Of a stretch of 64,000 nt of DNA, positions 49,301 to 61,700 are shown one piece after another. Position numbers and translations under genes: made by a program. The notes beneath the pieces are model-generated. The model was not told where the DNA came from. It saw only the letters and a program-made list of their open reading frames with translations, and did no database searches. Source of the DNA: Chaenocephalus aceratus (lineage: Eukaryota; Chordata; Actinopteri; Perciformes; Channichthyidae); the NCBI GenBank assembly GCA_023974075.1, contig CM043785.1, positions 19,193,169-19,257,168 of the forward strand, in the 5' to 3' direction. Every line of letters begins with the position of its first letter. The first letter of the stretch is position 1.

Positions 49301-52300
49301 TATTAGGAGCCAGGCCATATTGGAATTGTAATCCAAAGCTTCTGCCCTTCCCACTGGAGTCAAACAGGGCTAAAGGGGAAAGTGAGGGTTGTGGGTGCGT
49401 CACTGCGTCAGAGACTTTGGGTGGGTCGAGGGAATTAGGAAGAAGGCATTAAAAGTGCACTCTGTGTGTGTTTTCAAGGGATTTTGGGCATTTGCTAAAG
49501 ACTCATGCATATTGATCACATTGGTAATTTCTGTGCTGAGGTTTTTGTACATTGCACCTAAAGGCGTCCTCCATCTCTTTTACCTTCTTTCCCACAAACT
49601 CCATCACGCCTTCCTCTCACCCACCCCCCCTGGCTCTGTTTCTATGGCCATGTCTCTGGTTAACTCCATCCTTTTGTCTCTCGCCTTGTTTCTTTTCCAA
49701 CCTTTTTCAGTGGAGCAGATTAAAAGCAGTGTGCACGTGTGAACTAATCCGTGTGTTAGTGATGGGCTTCAGCCCCAGAGTCTCTTGGCTCTACTGAGCA
49801 GCAAGCGAATCCCCTCCCTGCTCCCTTTTTCTCCAATGAACTTTGCACGTGTGCATGCGCACGTGTGTGTGCACACGTGTTTGCGCCTCTTTCTTGAAGG
49901 GAACACATACTTTTTTTATTCTTTCATCCCTTTCCTTTGAAACTCCATCGCCTTTTGCTTCATCTCCGTCTTCCACTTCCCAATCTGCCCTCTGAGCCTC
50001 CTCTGCACTGTTGCTATGCATGGCGGGTGCTGTTTGTGGCTTCAGCGTATTTAGCGTGACAACAGCTTTGGTCTGCCCAGTAATCAACTGTGTCTCGCTT
50101 TATTTACCACTTGTGGCCTTGGCATTGGTTGGGGAGGGTTTCCTGCCAGTTCAATTGATTTTGAACTCCCTTTTGCATTTTATTTCCACTGTGGCCCCAA
50201 ATCCATATGCGTTTTTACAGTGAGCTTTACTGCCAATCGGAAAGACTCTCTCTCTCTCTTCGCCGCGCTGAATCTCTTTTTTGGGATTGAGGTCACAACT
50301 GCCTGAATGCTTAGAAATATCAAAGTCCCTTTCCCACCCACCCGCATGCAGAAATGCATTTTCACCCCCGTTTCATTTCCGTTCCCTGCCATCTAGTCAG
50401 AATATGGGTCATCATCCAGCATGGATCCCATGGTGTCCCAAGACTTGTAAATAATTGTCCTCACACACGCAGTTGCCGTGTGTGAGGAGAGAGATGAGCA
50501 TTCCCTTCATTCCTCAGCCCGGTTAGTCAAACTTAACAACTGGCTGTCAGTTTGGACAGTGTAGTAAAACCCTCAGTGGAGGGTTGAACCATCAGGACGT
50601 GGGCCACATGCTATCATAACCCCGCAAGGAACGCGTGTAACCTCTTTTTATTTTCTGAAGAGCATCTTGAAGAGTCAAGCTGCTGTTTTTGTTTTCAATA
50701 GTTCTGCCTCTTTTGTCCTTGCTCATGTGCTGTTCATTGTCAGGTGGAAGATGAAAATGTGGAACTAAACAGAACTTTTGTCACACTCACAATTAAAGTA
50801 GCCTCTCAGGCATTCACCTGCTGTCACTGTTATAACAAAGAACACACTGACTTACTTCCCCCTGATGCCTATCCTTTAATCTTTCAGGGTTAGGGGTTAC
50901 ATTCCCACTGATGTCACACTTTGGATGGATGTGCTCAACACAAAGCGTGCCTTTCATGTGTTTTCTAGCATTTGGCTGAACATGCCGCATTGATGTTAAA
51001 AGTCCGAACTTGAAGTGAGTGAGGCGGCTTTAGTCGTTTGTCATTGGTTAACCCAGTGTAACTCCTGACAGACTGGCTCGTGCCCATGGCTAGTTTCTGG
51101 GCAGATTACGCAGACGGAACATCCCCTTCCTCCCCCACTCTGTATATATCCCTTCCTCTCTATCTCACTCTGACTCTCTGCATCCATCCCATCTGTCCGT
51201 GTTTCATAAAAGAGATGAGGGAAGCATCAGTCTGTCAGAAAAAAAAGAGACCCTACAGATGCTGTCGGGATAAGATCACTCTAATCTTGCGAGTGCATGT
51301 AGGAAACGTGACGCACAAACTGAACGCAGAATCTAACTTTTGTAGCAAATGTTCAAATCAACAGCTTGTGTATTTGCTAAAAGTCCCATGGTTAACCTTA
51401 AAGTCCCACCATCCCTTAGTGGAACTGCCCAATACTTGGCACAGTTTGTAAATAACACCTAAACACAAGTTACATGCCATCCAAACATGAGTTCTACATC
51501 AATGTGACAAATCATAAATCACCAACAGAACTTTAAACTTCAACTTAAAAAAAAACTACAATAATGATTTCACCATCCTTATTCAGACTTATTTAAAAGT
51601 GTGTCTCCATCTGCAGTTGTCATTTCCTGAAAGTGCCATTTATAGCTCAGATAATAAAGCTGTAGTTGGCTAAAGCACATACGGCTGGCGCCAGTTTTGC
51701 AAGCCATGCTGTTGGCTTTTTGATGACTGTTCCAGCACTCGACCTAGTGAGTGGTAGTTTCCCCCTTTAAAAAAAAAAAAACCCTATTCAGTCAGGTGTT
51801 CACTGTCTGTATGGAGAGACATGTGACCTTGGCTGCCACCGACAGCAGTCATGTGAGAGAGGGAGAATGAGAGAAAAAAAGCAGAGAATCCTAGAAGAGG
51901 CATCCTTAGCAGAAAAAACAACCGCACTCTTTGTGTTAACTCAGCGATCCAGTAAACAAAGGTGGTGAGCAAGCACAGAGGACCGTTGTGTTTCCTGTAG
52001 TTGTTCTGCTGCACTACAGTTGCTCGTGTCTAGGGGCTACAGTGTGTTCATGCACATTTCAGGATGATTCTCCGTACTCTTTTTCACTATAAATTAAACC
52101 AAATGCAAGTTATTTCATTGTATTTCCCTGCCAGTGAAGCAAAACGAGCTGAACATGTTCCAGGTTTTGATAATATATGCCAAGTATGAAATACAAAAAA
52201 TGGAATTGATCCACTTAATCATCAGGAGTGTGATTTTGTTCAGCAGTTTGATTGTGTTTGAACAGCTATTCTTCCAGTCACAGCAAAGCACCATGGGGAA

Positions 52301-54892
52301 CAAATGTATGGGCTGCCATGTGGTTTGCGCTCCTCTCCATTTGTATGTCGCCATCTGCAGAGTATGGATCCCTCTGCCACATGTTCACATGTTTCACTAT
52401 ACATGATCTGGAGGGAGGGAACCTTACATGTGATTCCCCTTAGCAACCAATCCCGACCATTCAAGCAACCCTGCATCACTCTTGCTATTTTTAACCATGA
52501 AATAATGGATTGGAATGTTTGTGGGAGAAACAAAACAAACATCTGTCCCCAGATTTTGTCTTTGATTTAATTGCCTTCCGCCAGATTGTATCGTAATGTA
52601 GTGCACGATGGACATGGCTTAGTCTACTTTAAATGAGGCTTTGCATTAAAGATTCTCGAATCATTCAGATGATCTTTGGCACTGCTTTGTATCGTGATTT
52701 GCGCCTGCTTTAAATGAGGCTCGACACTTAAGACAGTACAGGAATACTTCCTTTCCAAAGTCAAGTTTTCTTTTCCCCACCTCACTAATAGAGCCCGTAT
52801 AATGATGTCTTAATATCTTTTTGCATGTCACTTTGGCAGATTTACCGCAGAGACGGTCATTGGTGATGTGTAATTAGTTTAATAACTGGGTGAAGGGTCA
52901 CATTTCCTCCCCCTCTGCACATATTAGAAGTAGGTCAGTGTGTGCGCGCGTGTGTGTGTGTGTGTGTGCGTGTGCATACGTGTAAATGGGTTTGAGAGAT
53001 TGTAGGATTGGCCAAGAAGAAGTATATTGACTGGTATCTGGGATGGAAACATGACGCTCCCCTGTTAAGAGCAAGTTCAGTAATTATGTCAGACATCATA
53101 TGGCCTGAGAAGTTTTCTATTATTTATGAATTCACAAGTTTGGAATCTAGGGCAGCCATATTTTTCTCTCTATTGCTCGCTCTTTGACTTAACAGCGTTG
53201 GTTCCAGAGGGCTTTGAATGAAGAAGCAGAAACTGTGGTTATTTATCAGTGCTCGATTCAGCTGCCTGTGGTTCCTGGAAATAAGCAAAAATGCAGTTCT
53301 GTCGATGTTCAGACATAGGTGTTGCTTTTTATTGACATTTATTTTATTCACACACAAAGAAAACTAGCATAAATACATATTCTCCTTTTATCTGCTCAGC
53401 ACCTGCCTCTCTAAATACTCACTGCCCAAAGGATTGCCAGGCATCAGATTTGCAAAAATGTCCGTCCGTTAAGCAGACAGGTAACACAAGCTAAAGCTAT
53501 GAGTTTATGTAAGTAACAAAAAAAGAATAGGTTGCACCGTAGCATAGAAAATGATGCCTTATTTTGTCAAAAGAATAACATTGAAGATAACATATCATAC
53601 AACAAAAAGGAAAATTGAGATGATGAGAGCCCTGTTAAAAAAGGGATGATGCAGGGAGATTAGATGTTGTTAGCATCAGATAATTCAGGAGTATAATGTC
53701 CTTAAGGCCATTTGGCAAATTGCTGATAATGGATTGAAAGCATGCGGCATGGTTCGAGTAATAATTACATACTTTTCCAGTTCTGTTTTTCTGTCAGGAG
53801 GTCGAGGGTTGTTTAGTGTCAATACTTTTCATGCAGAGTCCTAATATTGATACCTGAGGCTACTGGAGCTTAATGACTGAATTCTGTACACAAGTTATTG
53901 CAGCTTGGAGGTTAGTGAGAAACAAATCCTTTGGTTGAATAGGTCTTATACAAGTTTAAAGGGCAAGACAGGCATATATTTTGTTACTTAACCAAGACTG
54001 GGGATGTTTATAACACCCTCACACTTCTCATTTGCATTGTCCCCCCAGAGTAATTGGAATATTTTCAAGACACTTCTACGCTGATTGCTCTTGTCATGTC
54101 GATGGTATTACTGCTTGTTGTTGCCATTACACTCTTTGTTTCACGTCACATTTATCACACTGAGGATTTCAAGGGCTATTTGGTCAGACACTAGTTTGTG
54201 ACAACAAAGATATCAGATATCAGAATGTGTGAATGTACACTGAGGTGTGTGCCCTTCAGTGCAAATCCAAAGGCACATGCACTTAGCAGGTGTGTATGTG
54301 TGTTTTACGAAAAGATTCAAGGACGAGGGAGGTTGAGTGCAGAGCTGTTGTTCTGTGCACTGATGAGAGATGTACACATGATGTGCGTAGGTTCTGTAAG
54401 AGCTGTGGTGGGCAGCTCTCCCATACCAACAGGGAGAGCTTCAAAGTGCTTCTCTAAAAAAGAATGCTTCACTCACAATGGAGGCAGTTTGACGCATTAC
54501 AAGAACAAGAGAAAGCAGCTACAGTAAGAGGGAGAGCAGCACAGCAATGTCTACAGAGTTGTTGTTGATATCCATGTTTCTCCTTTTGTTACTTAACCGT
54601 ACAAAGCAGTGGGATTTGGGAGGAAGGAGGAGGGAGGAGGGAGGAGGAGGAGGAGGAGGAGGAGGAGGAGGAGGAGGAGGAGGAGGAGGAGGAGGAGGAG
54701 GAGGAGGAGGAGGAGGAGGAGGAGGAGGAGGAGGAGGAGGAGGAGGAGGAGGAGGAGGAGGAGGAGTGGTGTGGTGTGGTGTGGTGTGGTGTGGTGACCC
54801 GGGGCCGGCTGGCTGCTTGCTCACATGTCAAAGCCAAAAGGCAGAGCCGCCTGCCTGCGAACCCATCTGGGGACCCACACAAGCATGAATGA

Positions 54893-54932
<40 letters not shown>

Positions 54933-57900
54933 GTAGAGTGGAAGCGCCCCATTGGCCCAGGAGGAAAGGGAAGGCCGGCTGTGTCTGCAGGTTGTGCTTT
55001 TAGATTTAGATTCTCCTAATTTGATGGTTACGTCGGGTGATAAATGAACTGGTTTTGCATAATTGTTAAGACATGTTTCGCCTTAATGTGTTCTTGCGGG
55101 AACTTATGAATGATTTAAAAATATTTGCAATGCACCAGTTGAGTTGCCTTTTCCTCTAAAATAAATGTAATGCAATATGAGCAAGTTCAGGTGAAGTGTC
55201 TTGCCCAAGGACACACTGGCTTTACAGACGCAGCAGCGGCGGGTTTCACCCCTTGATCTGATGATCATTGCACAGCGCACTGCGCCACACCGTCCATCTT
55301 CACGCCTCGAAGTCATCGAGGCGCTTTTACAAGTACACATTAGTATCATACATGTACTGTGGACAATACCCACAGGAGCAAGTCCGGGTGAAGTGTCTTG
55401 CCCAAGGACACAAAGGCCTGACGCAGTGGCGGCAGGAGCGGGTTTCGAACTGGAGTTCCCCAGCACCCCCCTTGATCTGATGATCGGATGCACAGACCAC
55501 TGCGCCACCCGTCCCGTAAATCTCCCGTCTATAGCTCTATTATATACTTTTTGATAAAAGAGGCACACATTCACGCTATGATTCTATGTAACTTTGTGGT
55601 TCCCTTTGAAAAGCCAGTTACATTATAAATGGATCTGTATGAAGGAGTCCACACCGCCTCAAAATAACAGAGAGTGTGGGATTTCTGAAGCAGCTGTTTG
55701 CTAAGGTGACGCAGCAAGGCAACACAAAACAAAACCAGAATGAAACATGCTATTAAAGGCTCCATCCCCATCGCTGAATACGAGGAAAAGCAAGTCTTTT
55801 CTGCCATTGTTGTCGTGCTGTCAGGGAGGGATTTGATATCCCTGCTGTGCGTGACAGTTTGCCGTACAGGTCCTGGTAGCAACTGGACACGTGTTATGTA
55901 ATCCTCCACAGATGAAGAGTTCCCCATTCAGGCAACATGCAGCTCACTGTGCCATGCATTAGGACACTGGAAATACAAAGGGCAGAGCAATAGCCTTCAC
56001 TGTGTAATGAGTCAACAATATTGCAAGCTACACCCCTAATTTCATTTGTGATTTTTATTTTAAATAATAATATATATCAGCTGCTATTGCCATTATATCT
56101 GCCTTTGACACTTCTGAGGTGAGCAGTTTAACCCCTATCTGAAAGCCCCATTAACATCAACCTACTGCCACGGCCCTGTCATCCTGTGATGTCACACCCT
56201 TTAAACAAAGTGTGCTCTACTGCTCGTTAGCTTTAGCAGCTGAGGACAGGAAGTTATAGGGCTGCATAGTGAATCCATTGCTGTTTATATAACCAGCATA
56301 GGTCTTTTCTAAGCACCCAGGGAAACATTAGGCTCTGTTGCTGCGTAACGTGGCTACGAGTAGAGATGCTGGCGGCTGCGCGCTGGAATTTATTGCCACA
56401 AGCCGCCACTCATATTGTAAGACACAAACGGCTTAAGCTCTTCTGCTGTGGGTCAAAATGGTAAACAACCGTGTGAGGGATTAGTGACCTGTCCTGGGGC
56501 CATCACCAGTAGCTACTAACTAATGACCTTTAACCCCTTAGTGAGACAGTTAGAGATAGCACTGCTGGGACAGACTAACATGATAAAGCAGTCTCTGCCA
56601 TTATCTTTCGTTTCCCGACGCTCTGAGGGCATAATGGTTTTTGCAGGCGGAAGAAAAGGACTCCAGTTGTTATACTTCCCATTAGCAGGCAATGTGATGG
56701 TCATGAATTACACATAAGTACACTCTCTCTCTATCTCCTGCTTCTCTCACAGTCACACACTGTTCCTCCATCACTCCCTCTTATGCTTTTCAGGGCTTCT
56801 TTGACCTCCTGTAGTTATCAGAGTGTTCCACAGCAGAGCATGTCATGCGCCCAGAGATTAGTCCAAAATGTCAGGCAGACGTCTCACATGTCAGTCTGTC
56901 AATACGAGACACAGAGAGAGGGTGTTTGAATGCTGCCAACCCAGGAGCATGTGTTTCTGCAAGAACACATCACACGGCACATGAGGTAGCTCGGTGGGCT
57001 GAGAGAGACTCCTCCGCATCATCCCGGGCATATGGGTGTTTGAGGTTAACACTGACTCGGGAAAAAGTGTTGATTCAGCACCCTGCAAAGTGACGCCCTA
57101 CACTGCACTCAGCAATAGAAGTCTTAGCGCTGAGAACCATAATTGGCATATTTCAGCGGGTCATAGCAGGGCCGGATATGTGTTAATACTGCGGTGCCAG
57201 TGCGGTCAGCGTACCCCCCCTGCTTCCTCTGTACATTTGTCATGTCAGTTGGGTCAGGGAGAGGAGAGGGAGGGATGGAGGGAGGGGGGCTGGATAAGGA
57301 CAGGAATGGCTGTAAGTGGAGGTTATCTAAAGTTGTGTGCTGAGATAGTTGTTTTTAATCTGGATGGGAGTGGAGGAGAAGATCTCCAGTGTCTGGCGTT
57401 TGTTAACCCGACGCCTGATAGGCCAGACAGACAGACAGGCCCATACATGACCGGGTGTCCTGCTCTGCCCTTCTTTATCAGGTACTCCGCGCCCCTGTGT
57501 GTGGAACAAAAATGTTTGTATAACTAATGAAAAAGTGAGAACGTTCAACATGTCCCTACAGTGTACACATGCATACTGGTGGTACACCGTTTTTGAGATA
57601 ACAAGGAATGTTCAAGACCAAACTGTGTGTTTTGTTCTTGCCTGTAACGCAGATTTATATTTGTGTCAGCTGCAGCTGCATAATAAATAATTGATCGGCC
57701 TATCAGCAAATGTTCCCTGTACATGGCCTACTTAATTTGAAAATGATTACATGGCAAACGTTGCAGTAAAATGCCTTGTTTCCACACAATCGAGTATTCA
57801 TCGTAATTACAGTGTTCAAAAGATAATTTGTATTTCTGAGACAGATCTTTTGCCATGTCCTCTCTGTAGAGTGTCCTAGGTGTGTTTCCGTTGGAGCTGT

Positions 57901-58667
57901 GTGTTCCCCCCCAGGCTGCTGTAGAGGAGTAGAAAGTGATTAATTGCTGGCTGATATCTGTGTCTATGTGCACGAGCGTGTGTGTATGTCGGGGTTCAGA
58001 TGAGACGAGCGTAGATAGACATTTCACAATAGGACTGATTACACAGACCGATGACCTGAACCGGGCCGATCATCATTACCAACTCTGGGCTGAAAAACGT
58101 GCGCTAAGGCTGCAACTAACCATTCTTTTTTTTTATCAACTATTCTCTTAAGAATTTTCCTGTAAGTTGTATTGACATTTTTCAGCATTTTCTGACATGT
58201 TATTGATAGAACAATCAAGATTTTTCACCATTTACCCACATCGTATCTATCTATATATTAGTGTATCCCAAAGCCAAATATGACATCTTCAAATGTCTTG
58301 TTTTGTCCTCAACTCAAAGATATTTGGTTTTCTGTCATAAGGACCAAGGAAATATCCAAATTTTAAGAAGCTGGAATTCGAGATTGTAGTATTTTTATTC
58401 TTTCAAAATGATAAATCAAGTGATAACTTTGACAGCCGACAACTAATCCATTCATCTCTGCAGCTCTAGTGTACATGTGTGTTATGACTTCCAAACTTTT
58501 TGCACCTCAGACTAAATAAGGGTGCGTCCTCTTTCACTCCCTAGACATGCAGCTCTTGTCTTTGTCACGTAGTTTAAGCACACACTCAGGCATACTGTTT
58601 TTAAGCAATGGCTCGCTCTTCTCTTGGGTTCTTATCAACACCATCCATGCAAAGCAGAACCTCCCTT

Positions 58668-58729
<62 letters not shown>

Positions 58730-61700
58730 ACACACACTGATGTGCACACACACCAGTGCTCACATGTCTCCACCAGTCTGACAGCAGCAGAGAGCAGTCT
58801 GGCCCAGCCTAATCAGTGCAGTGAATTCCTGCCCTGGTCCCCTGGTCTTGTCTCCTTTGGGCTCCCCCAGAGATTGTTCCTGAAGCCCTGGGTGGCTCCA
58901 CTGAGTCCACCGGCTCTCAATGTCTCTCCACTTTTCCCTTCAGGCTAGCTGAAAGGGCAGCCCCTGCTAATGGAGTACTGATTGTGTTATAGCTACAATT
59001 ATCACTCTTTACCTCTCAACTCGGAGCCATTAGCAGGATAGATAGTACCCCCGGCCTGTCTGCAGTCAAGGGATAAGGGACTGTCAAGATGATGGAACGT
59101 CCGAGCCGAGCAGGGTACAGGAAATGCCATTACACCTTTCCTCCCTGCCCCCCCCCCCCCCCCCCCCCACACACAGCTTAAACGTGTTGTTTGTAATGCA
59201 GGCGAGAAGGGAAACTAAAGCCGGGTGCAAGAAATACCTGCAGAAGATAATGTATCGTCTCTAGGTTTACACGAGACGTGAATCATATGTAACCCGCTGC
59301 CTTGCTGAACTAAGCTGGGGATTTACAATACATGAGCCGGTGTGCAGCTGGTGGATCCTCACAAAGTGAGAGTACAACATGTCTTAATGAGCCTGCATCC
59401 AAGGTGACAGATTACTCAAGTGCAGATTTTTGAGAAGGAAAAAATCCACCCTTAGGAGATCAGAACTAGGTGCTTTTATAAGGGTTGGATGTAAAGTCCT
59501 GTGGATAGCTTGACATCTGTCTTTAGCCGGTTATCTGTGAATGAGAAAGGCACAGATTAACACAGGGAAATAGTGTCTTCGTGAGTACTTTCCATATTGC
59601 AATTCCCAGGTGCTATTTTGCAACACATTTACCTACTATTTCCCATGTTACTGCCCAGGCCTTAGCGCTTCCCTACTGTACGTGGTCATGTATCTAATCA
59701 TTCCATTTCGCTTTCTGTTTTTTTTTTTTTTCTTCTCCAGGCGAGCTCATCTGCGGCTGTGTCTCGAGCGGTTGAAGGCCCTCATACCCCTGGGACCCGA
59801 CTGCAACCGGCACACAACCCTGGGCCTGCTCAACAAAGCCAAATCACACATAAAGGTATGGGATAAAGCCCACAGAGCTGAAGACGCATGAATATGAACC
59901 ATAGAGTGAAAATAGAACATGCATTATTAAAGCAAGAAAATAGCAAATGGTGGATCTGAAATACATTTGACCTACACCATATAAAATAGGATTGTGATTC
60001 ACTCATAAAATATTCTGCAAAAGAGTTGAAAACAGCATAATATAATGTCAAGGTGATGATATGTTCAAATGCACTACCATAAAAAGATATTGGATTTTAT
60101 TTGTCTTGACCGTTGCTTTTTATTGCAAATGTAATTGACTTCTAAGGATCATTACAGTTTCTAAATGACGAAGTAGTTTAAATGTAGGGTAGACTTTAAA
60201 TACATCTATACATATTTATGGTCCAACATTGGGTGGTTGATGTGTAAATATAAAACATTTCCCATAGCAATAAACTGCGTATGCAAACAAACCTCAGCCA
60301 GTGTTCAGCTGGTCACTGGTGATCATTTCACTGCCTGAGCATATCACACAATAAGACACCCTGCTTCACGCCTTCCCGTCCACTTAAAACACAGGCATGT
60401 GACTGCCCGAGGATGAGCAGTCTGCATGGAAAAAGCCTGCCGTAGCGTGCATTCACGTAACATAAAGACGATATTGTTGTTGTGAGCACCCCCTCTCTAC
60501 TGCCGTCACCACTCTGCACTTCTGCTGCTGTCAACTTGAGTCTCTCCATCTCTTATTGATGGCCTATTGTTTTGGTCCGTCGCCGGGAGTCATGCTCGTC
60601 ACTATTGAGCGACCTTGTAGCCGTGACATAAGGCTACAAGGTTAGAAGTGCAACAAGGCTGTATGAGTTCCTGCCACGGCCCTCGCTTAGATTGTCATGG
60701 CACCAGGGCGTAAAAACACAGGCAGCAGGTAAGTGAGGGGACACGGTGTAAACAAGGCGGGCGAGGGAAATCATTCCAGAGCTGGCAGGAGGGAAGACCA
60801 TGGGAAGCAAGGGGTTTGGTCTTTGAATGCGAACAAACAGGCAGTGTTTGGTGTCTGACAAATGTTTGATATAAAGGGAATTTCTTAACAGACAACAACA
60901 TCCGTCTCTACAGTATCTCAGCATAATACATTTGTTTTCCAGCTTTCCTCCTCTCAGTCATATATTTATATCTTTTCACAACATCACTTTTATCTGGCTG
61001 TCTCCTTCACACCCTCACACGTATTTATCGCTCCATAAAAAGGTCTCTGATACACATAGTTAACCTTTTCTCCCTCTCCCCCTTCTCTTTCTCCTGAGCA
61101 GAAACTTGAAGATGCAGACAGGAAGAGCCAGTACCAGCTGGAGTCTCTGGAGCGGGAGCAGCGGCACCTCCAGCGCCAGCTGGAGCTGCTGAGGGGGGGC
61201 AGTGGTGCTGCAGCCCAGAGCAGCCCAGGGGAGGGGGAGAGGATACGCATGGACAGTGTGGGCTCCACCCTCTGCTCCGACCGCTCCGACTCTGACCAGG
61301 GTGAGTGAGGCCGCAGTCTTTAAACAGGATTTTCATTTGGCGAGAACAAGAACTTACAGTATGAACCTCCAGCCGCTCGGGGGGTTTCACACCACACAGA
61401 GGTTGTACCCGTCCCTCTGGGGCTGTTTGTGAAATGAGGTGTTGCTGAAAATAATCAACACAAATTTCCCGGATAAAGGTGTAAAATGAAAATGCTTTCT
61501 GAAAGGATTTAAAGAAAGCTTTGGTTAGTTAAAGTATCAAACCTACAATTTAAATGAATCTTTAGTTAATGTCATTCCAACCTAAAGTTAAACTGAACCA
61601 TGTTAATTGGATTCATATTAACAAGGACTGTCATAACATAGTGATGTAAATAATGAAGCGTTGACTTTAACAAATTGTTAAGCATTTTAAACGCTGGTTG

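Noticed and set aside
54519..54927. Poly-Gly, poly-Arg, poly-Pro and poly-Ser frames
   Set aside because: They are translations of the GGA microsatellite in different registers.
55441..55508. A genuine tRNA gene on the minus strand
   Set aside because: A and B boxes are present, but the cloverleaf arms do not pair and a SINE body follows. It is a tRNA-derived repeat.
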